DNA of 64,000 nucleotides from Myxococcus virescens (GTDB lineage Bacteria; Myxococcota; Myxococcia; Myxococcales; Myxococcaceae). The stretch's first letter is position 1; each line of letters opens with the position of its first letter. The DNA lies in assembly GCF_900101905.1 (NCBI RefSeq), contig NZ_FNAJ01000007.1, forward strand, positions 302,025-366,024. The letters are read 5' to 3'. Below the pieces are notes generated by a model that saw only the letters and a list, made by a program, of their open reading frames with translations, was not told the DNA's origin and ran no database searches. Of the stretch, positions 38,962 through 47,351 are shown one piece after another. Position numbers and translations under genes: made by a program.

Positions 38962-41052
38962 TCAAGGGGAGGAGCGCCTGCCCCACCCACTCAGCCAGAG
39001 GGTCTCACGCGCCCGCGTGGCTCCGACGAACAGCAGGTTCCTCTCACGGGCTTCGTGCTCCTCGACCGCGAGTTCATCGTCCAGGAGCTCCGGCCTCACC
39101 GGCATGGGGAAGCGCTCGTCGCCGAGACCACAGAGCAGAACGTGGTGGAACTCAAGGCCCTTGGCTCGGTGCAAGGTACACACCCGGATACCCGGTCCCT
39201 CATCGAGCTCGGATTTTTCGTGCACCACAACCACGGAGAGCCCCGCGTCCTTGAGCTTCGTCTCATACTGGCGGGCAAGCTCCCGTGTCCGGACCAGGAG
39301 ACCGATCGACTCCGCCGGAGCGTCCTTCAAGAGCGTGCGCAGGTGCTGCACCACAGCCTGTAGCTCTGAGGATGGGTCCGCGAACCAGGCCTCCTTCGGC
39401 TCCGGTCCTGAGAGCACCGAGCTGTAGCCCTTCAGGCTCTCCTCGCCACCATCCAGATCGTCCCGCCGCTCGTCTCCAAAGAGCCGCACCGCATAGCCGC
39501 GGATCTCGTGCGTGGTGCGGTAGTTGATCTTCAGCGTCCTTCCTCGCCCGCGTATATCAATGCCGGCCGAGGACAGGCGTACCGGTGGCGCATAAAGCCG
39601 CTGGTGTGCATCTCCTACCAGGAAGAGATCATTGGGACCCGAGGGCGCCAAGGCCCGCAGGAGCTTGAGCTCCTCCAGTCCGAGATCCTGGGTCTCATCC
39701 ACCACAACCGCTTGGTACGGAAAGGCGCATTCCTCCACGAGCCGCTTCCTGGCCAGCCGGACGACATCCACGAACTCGTGGAGCTGCCTCGATTGGAGCG
39801 CTTCACGGTAGCTGGAGAAAACGGACCATAGGAACTGGCGATCCTCCTTCTTGAGCGGTGTGCCTCCGCGGCCGCGACGGCTAGCTCGGAGATACGCCGC
39901 CTCACTCTGGATGTCCTGTGCCTGGACGACCTGCTCCCACTCCTGCAGGATGAAGGCCAGGGTGAAGCGCGACAGCCCCGTGACACCTGTGGCCTCCGCC
40001 CATGCTTCTCGCACCTGCTCGTCCTGGGCGATCTGCAGCTTCACGCCCCGCTCGCGCAGCCAGCCGGCGGCCCAGGCGTGTAGGTGCGTCACCTCGATGC
40101 GCGGCGGATCGTTGCCGTTGCACAGCTTGCGGAGGTTGCGCCGGAGATCGCGGGCCAGGTTCTGCGAGAAGGAGGTGAAGAGGATGCGGTGATGCGGCTC
40201 CGTCCACACCTGCTCCGCCAGGTATCTGGCCCGGTGCAGCGCCACCACCGTCTTTCCCGTGCCTGGACCTCCCAGCACCCGCACGGGCCCGTTGAAGGAG
40301 TGGGACACGAGCTTGCGCTGGTCGGGATGGAGGAAGACGCGCCAGGCCTCGACATCCCTGGACAGGAGCTCCTCGAGAGCCACTGCGGAGCGGACCTGGA
40401 CGAACCGCCTCTGGGTGCTCGGCTCTTCCAGCGCAGCCCCGAGATCCTCGACGTCAACCTTGCGCGCTGGCCTCCCCACTGAGTACTGGACGTCCTCGAA
40501 TGAGTCACCATGAAGCAGCCAGGTCAGCGCCTCGGCGGCTTCCTCGGGCAGGTGCGGCGCGAGCTTCCTCAATGAGGACTCGTCACGAACCCTCCGCACC
40601 GAGGGCAGCAGTACCTCCGGAATCCCCAAGGCCACGAGCTGGTCGTCCTTCAGCGTGTCGAAGGCACCCGGCTCCCGCCCCACGGGGAGCTGCTCGACCG
40701 CTGCTGCCGCGGCCACCACATCCACTACCTGCAGCGAGCCCACCACGGGGTGCACATCGAAGACCTTGTTGCGCGCCCAGCGCATGGCCTCGTCGTGGTG
40801 GTCCACATACACCAGCATGAAGCGGTTTCCGGCATCCGGGGCAATGATGATGGCCCGGTAGTCATCACCGACTCGCGCGGTTCGCGCCCTCTTGTCCTTG
40901 AAGTCGCGGATAGGCTCCAGGTGACGGGCCGCCGAGCGCGAGTCCTGCTCGAAGTTCTCTATCAGCTCGTAGACCTTGCGCTGCACTTTGTGCGGCAGCC
41001 TGGGCAGCTGCAGGAACAGCTCCTTGCTGACCACCAGTTCCACGGACGGCAT
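38962..41052 (-). CDS. RelE/ParE-like domain fused to a UvrD-type helicase
   Basis: A 696-residue protein from ATG 41052, whose A is the last base of the upstream stop (TGATG). Residues 1-95 resemble a RelE/ParE toxin fold (LPHKVQRKVYELIENFEQ, VGDDYRAIIIAP, VDHHDEAMRWA). After a linker comes a superfamily 1 helicase: Walker A GGPGTGKTVVAL (about 262-268), Walker B VVDETQDLGLEEL, a motif III/IV region NYRTTHEIRGYAVRLFGDE, and motifs V/VI VCTLHRAKGLEFHHVLLCG and FVGATRARE. It should translocate on single-stranded DNA. The toxin-like part could be an RNase or a protein-docking module. It occupies the place that DrmC holds in class 1 DISARM. Confidence 0.8.
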   Translation of the reverse strand: MPSVELVVSKELFLQLPRLPHKVQRKVYELIENFEQDSRSAARHLEPIRDFKDKRARTARVGDDYRAIIIAPDAGNRFMLVYVDHHDEAMRWARNKVFDVHPVVGSLQVVDVVAAAAAVEQLPVGREPGAFDTLKDDQLVALGIPEVLLPSVRRVRDESSLRKLAPHLPEEAAEALTWLLHGDSFEDVQYSVGRPARKVDVEDLGAALEEPSTQRRFVQVRSAVALEELLSRDVEAWRVFLHPDQRKLVSHSFNGPVRVLGGPGTGKTVVALHRARYLAEQVWTEPHHRILFTSFSQNLARDLRRNLRKLCNGNDPPRIEVTHLHAWAAGWLRERGVKLQIAQDEQVREAWAEATGVTGLSRFTLAFILQEWEQVVQAQDIQSEAAYLRASRRGRGGTPLKKEDRQFLWSVFSSYREALQSRQLHEFVDVVRLARKRLVEECAFPYQAVVVDETQDLGLEELKLLRALAPSGPNDLFLVGDAHQRLYAPPVRLSSAGIDIRGRGRTLKINYRTTHEIRGYAVRLFGDERRDDLDGGEESLKGYSSVLSGPEPKEAWFADPSSELQAVVQHLRTLLKDAPAESIGLLVRTRELARQYETKLKDAGLSVVVVHEKSELDEGPGIRVCTLHRAKGLEFHHVLLCGLGDERFPMPVRPELLDDELAVEEHEARERNLLFVGATRARETLWLSGWGRRSSP

Positions 41053-44000
41053 CACCGAGACTCCTTGAGGAAATCAATCAACGACTGCACATCCAGCGCG
41101 GCGTCAGCGACCCACAGCTTCCAGCCGTGCGCCTGCGCATCCTGAACATCAAATTCGGGCGCCAGGGCTTCGAGCAGCAGGGCAGCTCTTCGCTCTGGCC
41201 ACGAGAGCTCCGCTTGCCCCCACGCTCCGCGGGTGGAGCCTGGCCGGGCGAGTTCAGACAGGAGCTCGGGGAGCGGCACCACCGCGCGCGCCAGTGCCAG
41301 GGCGATTTCCGAAATCGAGGGATCCACCTCCGCCACCCAGCTTGGTGCCTCCTGGGCCGCCACACGGGGGCGCACGGTGCCATCCACCGCGCGCTCCAGC
41401 GAGCGAGACGTCTGGGCTTCTCCCTCCGGAAGGACCTGCATCCAGTTGAACAGGGCCCAGAAGAGCCGCCACCCGTCGCGGAAATCCTCCCGCGTCAGCG
41501 CCTCCTCATGGTCCAGCAGATGGAGCACCCACCGAACGAGCACGCCCGGGTTCCTCGACAGCTCCGCGCTCGCACGAGGCAGGTCCACGCACACCGACAG
41601 GCGGACCGGCCCCGCCTGATGTTCGCCGTACCCCCACCGGCCCTGGGCCGGAGCCGCACGTGCCTCCAACCCGCGCGCTTCGAGGTCCGCCCGGTAACTC
41701 TCCCACCCCCCCTCCGCGAGGGTGCTCCGCGTGGAGAGCAGCGCTGCCGACAGGCCGGCCGCGAGTTTCGTCCAGGCCGCTTCGGGCAACTCGGTGATGA
41801 GGTCCAGAAGGAGGAGCACCGGGTTGCGGCGTGGGGCCTCCCGCTCGGCGCCCCCGAGGAACGGAAGCTTCGAGAAGAGGCTCGCCGCCTGCTCGGTGAG
41901 CAGCTCGGGGCCGGCGAGGCGGGCCAGCTCTGGGCCGTCCACGTCCGCCCAGGTGGTGCTCCAGACTCGATACCTCCCACTTCGCACGAGGGCCGCCCGC
42001 TTGGCCACGTCCTCGTGGATGATGGAGTCGCCGCCATCGAGCCGGGCATGGAAGCGGTAGCCGTCACAGAAGACGGCGACCGGCAGCCGTGTGGAGGCGG
42101 CTCCGTCGGGCTCGGACACGGCCTCGAACACGAAGTCAGGCCTGGAAGCAATCTCCACGCCTTGCTCGCGTCCCAGGGGAACCTGGCGGACAACCTGGAC
42201 GACCTGCCTGCATCGCTCCAGGCGCCAAGCATCGAGTCCGCGGACCGCGACCCGCTGTGCGGTGAACCCCCGGGAGCGGGCATCCTGGAGCGCCGCGCTC
42301 AGGAACATCTCCTCCAACTCGCTGTCCGCCACCGGCTCCACCGAGATGTCCGAGAGGGAGGCCACCTCCCGCAGGTCCGGCTCTGGTTGCAGCAGGAAGG
42401 CAATGAGCTCGAGGGCCGCCCGCTTGGATAGCCCCTCCAGTTGGCGACCTTCTGCTCCGGAGAACAAGCACCGGTGGCACCCATCTCCCGGGGGCTCGCC
42501 CACCTTCGCATTGCCACGGCTGCAAGGACACGCCCGCATTCGGCGGCGTGCCAGCTCGAAGAGCTCCAGGAAGCGGGTGGGGTGCTCGGCGAACTCCTTC
42601 AGGTACCCGGTCCCACCCTCGACGTTGTCGTAGAGCACGAGGAATCGTCGGCGCGCACCGGTGGAAGTCGGCTCGGAGGCCTCATCCACCTGGAGGTGAA
42701 CGGGCGCTCCGCCAAACTTCTCTCTCAGCCCCAGGCGCAGGCACGCCTTCAGGTGCCGCATCCGGCTCTCGACGTCAAAGGTGACCACCGGAAGCAGCAC
42801 GCGTATGGCTTCGCTGTGCATCTCCCGGTAGAGGAACACGTCGCGCCACCGCTCCCCACCCGTCTTGGAGCGACAACGGAAGAGGTGCCGGGGCGGGTGG
42901 TTCGCGTGCTGGCGGTCGCGGACGATGCCGCAGTCGTCGCAGACCGAGAAGCCGGGGGCGGGCAGCGCGTCTCCTTGCAGCTCCAGGTCCGGACCTCGCT
43001 CCCGCTCCAGCCCCAGGTTCAACTCCCGCAGGCGGACCGACGCCAACCATTCGAATCCGAACACCCGCTCCGAGTCCGCCCATGCGCGGTGGGGCCTGGC
43101 CGGGTCGAGCTCGAACAACGCCAGGACGCGGTAGCGCTCCTGAGCGCGCTCGTCCGTGTCGTCCAGGGGGATGCTCGAGTGGTGGGGCTGGCGCGCGGCC
43201 ACCTCTTGCAGGCGAAGCACCTCCCGCACCTGGCCCTGCTGCCCGAAACCCTCGGCACCACATACCTCACAGCTCCGGGGGGCGTCATTGGCCGTCCACA
43301 GAGCCGTGTGTGCACAGTCTGTGCAGAACGCCCACCGCTCGATGCGCGAGTGGTCGCGCGTCCCTGCGCGGACCTGGTCCACCACCAGCTTGCGGCCCCT
43401 GGCGTAGAATGAGTTGAAGGGCGCGAGTTCCCGGAGGGCTCTCGCAGCAGGACGCTCCAGAGCATCCGCAATTCGGCGGGTCCCCTCCGCGCCGGGGACG
43501 CCGGTGATGACGTAACTCAGCGTCACGCCGGGCTCCGCCAGCGCGTAGTTGGGCAGGAACCCGTTGGCGACCAGATAGTCGAGGCCCCACTGGTTGTTGA
43601 TTCCGCGCAGCCGCTCCTCCACCACGCGCAGGTCCGTCTCCAGCTCCTGCCGCTCCTGCTCCTGACCCTCCCGCGTCAGGTTCGGGTCCGGCCGCTCGAG
43701 CAGCGCCCGCTGGCGCTCCTTGAGGCGCAGGCGCAGGCGCTGGAGCTCCTCGATGCTCTCGCGCGTCTGGCGCAGTCGGCTGCCCAGCCGCTCGCCCAGC
43801 TCACCTGCCGCCAATTGGAGCCGGGCGCGGTTGGGCTCGGAGAGCGCATCACCGAACATCCCCTGGAACTGGCCGAGCAGTTCCGTGCGCCGCGCACCCA
43901 CCCACTCCAGGAAGCCCCGTGGAAAGCGGCCGGCCACTTCCGCCGAGAGCATGGCCGCGACGTTGCGCGGGATGACGGCGCGGGGCTCGCCACGGGCCCA

Positions 44001-47000
44001 CTGGTCTAGGCAGAAGGCATTGAACTGCCGGATGAGCATCTCCGGCGCGTCCAGGAAGGTGCCCGGCGCGGTCACCGCTCCGGCAATCATGTCCGGAGGG
44101 TGGAGGAAGAAGTACAGGTCGTGAGACTGCGCGCGCGCGAGCGTCAGCAGGAGCGCGTTGCCCGTGTCCCGGCCCGCGCGCCCGGCGCGCTGGACGAAGT
44201 TGGCCACGGTGGGCGGGACGCTCGCCAGCAGGGTGCCGGACAGGTCGCCCACGTTGATGCCCATCTCCAGCGTGGGGGTGGCGGAGAGCAGGTTGGGCGC
44301 GTCGGCGGGCTTGCCCTCCTTGAAGCCCGTCTCCACTGCCTCACGCTCGGTGCGGGACAGCAGGCCCGTGTGCTCCTGGGCGAACACCCGTTGGATGTCC
44401 GAGGAGGCGTAGACGGCGCGGTAGTAGCGCTGCTCGGGGCGGGTGTCCTCCTGGTAGCGGCCGATACAGCGGTAGCCCAGGCACCGGCCCCCTTCGAGCA
44501 CGCGGGCCTCGGCCGAATCCAGGGTGAGCGGATGCCCGCAGACGCCGCAGCGGAGCATGCGCACGTCCCGGGTGACTCGGAGGGCGGTGAGCGGGATTCC
44601 CAGGCAGTCGCCCCGGTCACGTCCGTAATCTCGGAGGAGGTTCTCCGCGACCAGCCGATCCTGGACGAGCCCGAAGAAGCCCTTGAGCAGGTCCAGGTCC
44701 TCCGCTAGGCGATCGTGCGAGAGCGCGTCGTCGAGCGGATGCGGCCCGTCGACCAGGGCACGCAAGGCGAAGTCGTACGCCCAGGTCCGGTGGGGCTCGG
44801 GGGGGGCCCACAAATCCAGCGTGCGCTTCTTTTTGTTGCGCGAGAGGAACCGTAGCGGGCGCTCGGAAAGTGGCAGGGGCGGGAGGGCGGGGTTACGGTC
44901 GCGCCTCAGCAGGAAGTCATTGGCCCCGTCTCTCAGGAAGGCGTCGAAGACGGGGTGGTGCACGCCGCCGCGGGAGGCTACCCGGTGCTGCAGTGACAAC
45001 AGCAGCCGCCGGAGCGCGAGCCCCGGGTCGTCACAGTGGCTGAACAGGCCGGGAAGCTCATTGGGTAGCAGGTGGGCGAGGTGCCCGGCGGCCCGCTCCA
45101 GCGCATCCGGGTCCACACTGAGCGCCGCACTGCCCACTTTGTAGAGGCTGCGGCCGACGCGGGCGTTGTACCCAAACTCCAGCACTGCCTCGATGGAGAC
45201 GCGCTCCTGCAACGCCTGCTCCAGCGGCCGTTGGCGCTGCGACGTGGGGCGGTCCAGGAAGGAGCGGTAGGCCGGCTCGTCGCGCCGCTCGGGCGCGAAG
45301 AGGGTTGCAGTGGCCTTCGTGACGCCGAGTCGCTCGTCGAGGCTCGCCACGGTGAGCGGTCCCACTTGGGCCAGGGGCACGTGGCCTTGCTCAGGCAGGG
45401 CTTGGAGGAACGCCGCGCGAAGGGAGAAGCGATAGGTCCGGCCGGTGAAGAAGCCTGCCTGGTGCGAGGCGTCCTGCACGGAGTCCGTGAAGGCCAGGAG
45501 CTTCTTGTCCGCTGTGAGCCGTGAGGAGAAGAACTGGGCCACACTGACCGAGTTCAACGTGGAGCCCTGGGCACCCACCATGATGAGCGCCTGGTCCGTG
45601 TCACAAGCCGGGCAGCGCTTGGAGTCGCGGCCCGTCGAGGTGACGTGGTGGTGCAGGTGCACCTTGAAGCCCCCCTGCGCTGGCGCATCCTCCAGTCGGC
45701 GCAGCTCCAGGGTGGAGCTGTTGAGCCACTGGGGCGGATCGTCGGACTCCAGCGACTCGTCGCCCAGAGCCACGTAGCGCAGCCACTCCGAGCGCTCGAA
45801 GTAGGCGCGGAAGATCTCCTTGGGGTTGCGCGACAGGTGGCGGTCGCCCTGGTGCTGGACGCTCACCCACCCGGCGTGCCCGCACTCCCGGCAGTAGTAG
45901 GTGGGCAGGGCCACTACGCCCTCCGGCAGGCGCTCCTCGGGCCAGCAGAAGGCCACCTCCCCGGCGTGGACCCGGCGCAGCAGGCGCCGCAGCTCGCGCA
46001 GCCACAGGTGCACCTGGACGGTGAGCAACGGCAGCTCGTACTTCCCCTCCTTGCGGCGTGCCCAGGAGATGACGCCGACGAAGCTGTCCAGCGCCGCCAG
46101 CCGCACCTCGGGGGGGAGGGCCTCGAATTCGGGGTCCCCCTGAGCGAGCCGCTCACACAGCTCCGCTTCGGTGCGCACGCCGCGCTGGCCCTGCCGGACG
46201 AGCGGCGGTAGCAGCGGGTGGCCCCGAAGGTATTCGGCGGCGGCGAAACGGTCCTGCGCCCCCTCGGGTCCCAGCCAGTGCCCGGCCTGGCGCTGACAGT
46301 AGGCGTCCAGTGACTCGTCGCTCCGGGGCTCCAGCAGGGAGCGCTCACGGGGGTAGGGGGGCGGTTCGAAGTCCACGGAGGTGCGGAGGTACGCGTTCAG
46401 GCCCTCCCGCTCCTCCTTGATGATGGCATCCCTGGGGAACGGCGTGCCGAAGACCTGGCCCGCGAACGAGAGGAGCTTCTCATCTGCCTCCGAGGCGTCG
46501 TCCCCGGAGACCACCGTGGCCGAGGTCCCTACGCAGGTGAGCCCGGGGGCCTGGGGGGCGATGCCGAGCCGGGCACGCAGCCGGCGGATGAGGCAGGAAA
46601 CGTCGCTGCCCTGGGCGCCGTCGTAGGTGTGGAGCTCGTCCAGCACGAGGTAGCGGAGCGTGCGGGGCCCATTGTCCTTCCAGAGGACGCTGTCCTCCGG
46701 CCGGAGCAGCAGGAAGTCCAGCATCCGGTAGTTGGTGAGGAGGATGTCCGGAGGCTGGGCCCGGATGGCCTGCCGGTCCGTGAGCAGCATCGACTCGACG
46801 AGGGACTGCTCGTCCTTGCCGGGGACCTCACAGGCCTCCTGGCTGCCACCGATGTAGAGGCCCACCCGCACCTTGCCCCGCACCCGGTTGTCCTTGGCGA
46901 GGATGGAGGCGATGCGCCGCGCCTGGTCGGTGGCCAGCGCGTTCATCGGGTACAGCACGATGGCCTTGATGCCCGGCTGACCCTGGTGGCGGACGCAGTG

Positions 47001-47351
47001 GTCCAGCAGCGGGTAGAGGAAGCACTCCGTCTTGCCCGAGCCGGTGCCCGTGGTAACCAGGGTGTGCAGCGGCTCGTGGCCCTCGCGCGAGGCCAGCCGC
47101 TCGAAGGAGCGGAGCTGGTGAACGAAGGGGACGAAGGGCGGCGCGACGTCCAGGGGTACGGTGTGGCTCGCCGGGGCCTTCTTGTAGGGCAGGCGAACGG
47201 AGAGGTAGGGGCCCTTGAAGAGCCCACGCTCCGGGTCTTGGAGGAAGCGCTCGAGGCCCTCCCGCAGCTCGCCGCGGGTGAAGGCGAAGGTCGTCTGGAG
47301 GTAGTCGACCACCGAGCGGCGGACCTGCCCCGCCACCTGCGAGGGCAGCAT
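41052..47351 (-). CDS. Giant DEAD helicase with DUF1998 and a nuclease-like C-terminus
   Basis: A 2,099-residue protein. Helicase motif I TTGTGSGKTE at 101-109, motif II LVLDELHTYD at 236-244, motif VI FVQRAGRAGRD near 1060. Several zinc ribbons are visible (YYCRECGHAGW, RCGVCGHPL, FCTDCAHTA with CEVCG, CDDCG). A DUF1998/MZB domain near residue 1575 has LYDNVEGGTGY and a downstream Cys cluster (ACPCSRG, DGCHRCLF). Around residue 1760, PVAVFCDGYRFHA followed by DVAKRAALVRSGRYRVWS resembles Vsr/PD-(D/E)XK-like nucleases. It combines what DISARM splits into DrmA and DrmB; Druantia DruE is also similar in size and layout. Start overlaps the methylase stop as TGATG. Confidence 0.85.
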   Translation of the reverse strand: MLPSQVAGQVRRSVVDYLQTTFAFTRGELREGLERFLQDPERGLFKGPYLSVRLPYKKAPASHTVPLDVAPPFVPFVHQLRSFERLASREGHEPLHTLVTTGTGSGKTECFLYPLLDHCVRHQGQPGIKAIVLYPMNALATDQARRIASILAKDNRVRGKVRVGLYIGGSQEACEVPGKDEQSLVESMLLTDRQAIRAQPPDILLTNYRMLDFLLLRPEDSVLWKDNGPRTLRYLVLDELHTYDGAQGSDVSCLIRRLRARLGIAPQAPGLTCVGTSATVVSGDDASEADEKLLSFAGQVFGTPFPRDAIIKEEREGLNAYLRTSVDFEPPPYPRERSLLEPRSDESLDAYCQRQAGHWLGPEGAQDRFAAAEYLRGHPLLPPLVRQGQRGVRTEAELCERLAQGDPEFEALPPEVRLAALDSFVGVISWARRKEGKYELPLLTVQVHLWLRELRRLLRRVHAGEVAFCWPEERLPEGVVALPTYYCRECGHAGWVSVQHQGDRHLSRNPKEIFRAYFERSEWLRYVALGDESLESDDPPQWLNSSTLELRRLEDAPAQGGFKVHLHHHVTSTGRDSKRCPACDTDQALIMVGAQGSTLNSVSVAQFFSSRLTADKKLLAFTDSVQDASHQAGFFTGRTYRFSLRAAFLQALPEQGHVPLAQVGPLTVASLDERLGVTKATATLFAPERRDEPAYRSFLDRPTSQRQRPLEQALQERVSIEAVLEFGYNARVGRSLYKVGSAALSVDPDALERAAGHLAHLLPNELPGLFSHCDDPGLALRRLLLSLQHRVASRGGVHHPVFDAFLRDGANDFLLRRDRNPALPPLPLSERPLRFLSRNKKKRTLDLWAPPEPHRTWAYDFALRALVDGPHPLDDALSHDRLAEDLDLLKGFFGLVQDRLVAENLLRDYGRDRGDCLGIPLTALRVTRDVRMLRCGVCGHPLTLDSAEARVLEGGRCLGYRCIGRYQEDTRPEQRYYRAVYASSDIQRVFAQEHTGLLSRTEREAVETGFKEGKPADAPNLLSATPTLEMGINVGDLSGTLLASVPPTVANFVQRAGRAGRDTGNALLLTLARAQSHDLYFFLHPPDMIAGAVTAPGTFLDAPEMLIRQFNAFCLDQWARGEPRAVIPRNVAAMLSAEVAGRFPRGFLEWVGARRTELLGQFQGMFGDALSEPNRARLQLAAGELGERLGSRLRQTRESIEELQRLRLRLKERQRALLERPDPNLTREGQEQERQELETDLRVVEERLRGINNQWGLDYLVANGFLPNYALAEPGVTLSYVITGVPGAEGTRRIADALERPAARALRELAPFNSFYARGRKLVVDQVRAGTRDHSRIERWAFCTDCAHTALWTANDAPRSCEVCGAEGFGQQGQVREVLRLQEVAARQPHHSSIPLDDTDERAQERYRVLALFELDPARPHRAWADSERVFGFEWLASVRLRELNLGLERERGPDLELQGDALPAPGFSVCDDCGIVRDRQHANHPPRHLFRCRSKTGGERWRDVFLYREMHSEAIRVLLPVVTFDVESRMRHLKACLRLGLREKFGGAPVHLQVDEASEPTSTGARRRFLVLYDNVEGGTGYLKEFAEHPTRFLELFELARRRMRACPCSRGNAKVGEPPGDGCHRCLFSGAEGRQLEGLSKRAALELIAFLLQPEPDLREVASLSDISVEPVADSELEEMFLSAALQDARSRGFTAQRVAVRGLDAWRLERCRQVVQVVRQVPLGREQGVEIASRPDFVFEAVSEPDGAASTRLPVAVFCDGYRFHARLDGGDSIIHEDVAKRAALVRSGRYRVWSTTWADVDGPELARLAGPELLTEQAASLFSKLPFLGGAEREAPRRNPVLLLLDLITELPEAAWTKLAAGLSAALLSTRSTLAEGGWESYRADLEARGLEARAAPAQGRWGYGEHQAGPVRLSVCVDLPRASAELSRNPGVLVRWVLHLLDHEEALTREDFRDGWRLFWALFNWMQVLPEGEAQTSRSLERAVDGTVRPRVAAQEAPSWVAEVDPSISEIALALARAVVPLPELLSELARPGSTRGAWGQAELSWPERRAALLLEALAPEFDVQDAQAHGWKLWVADAALDVQSLIDFLKESR

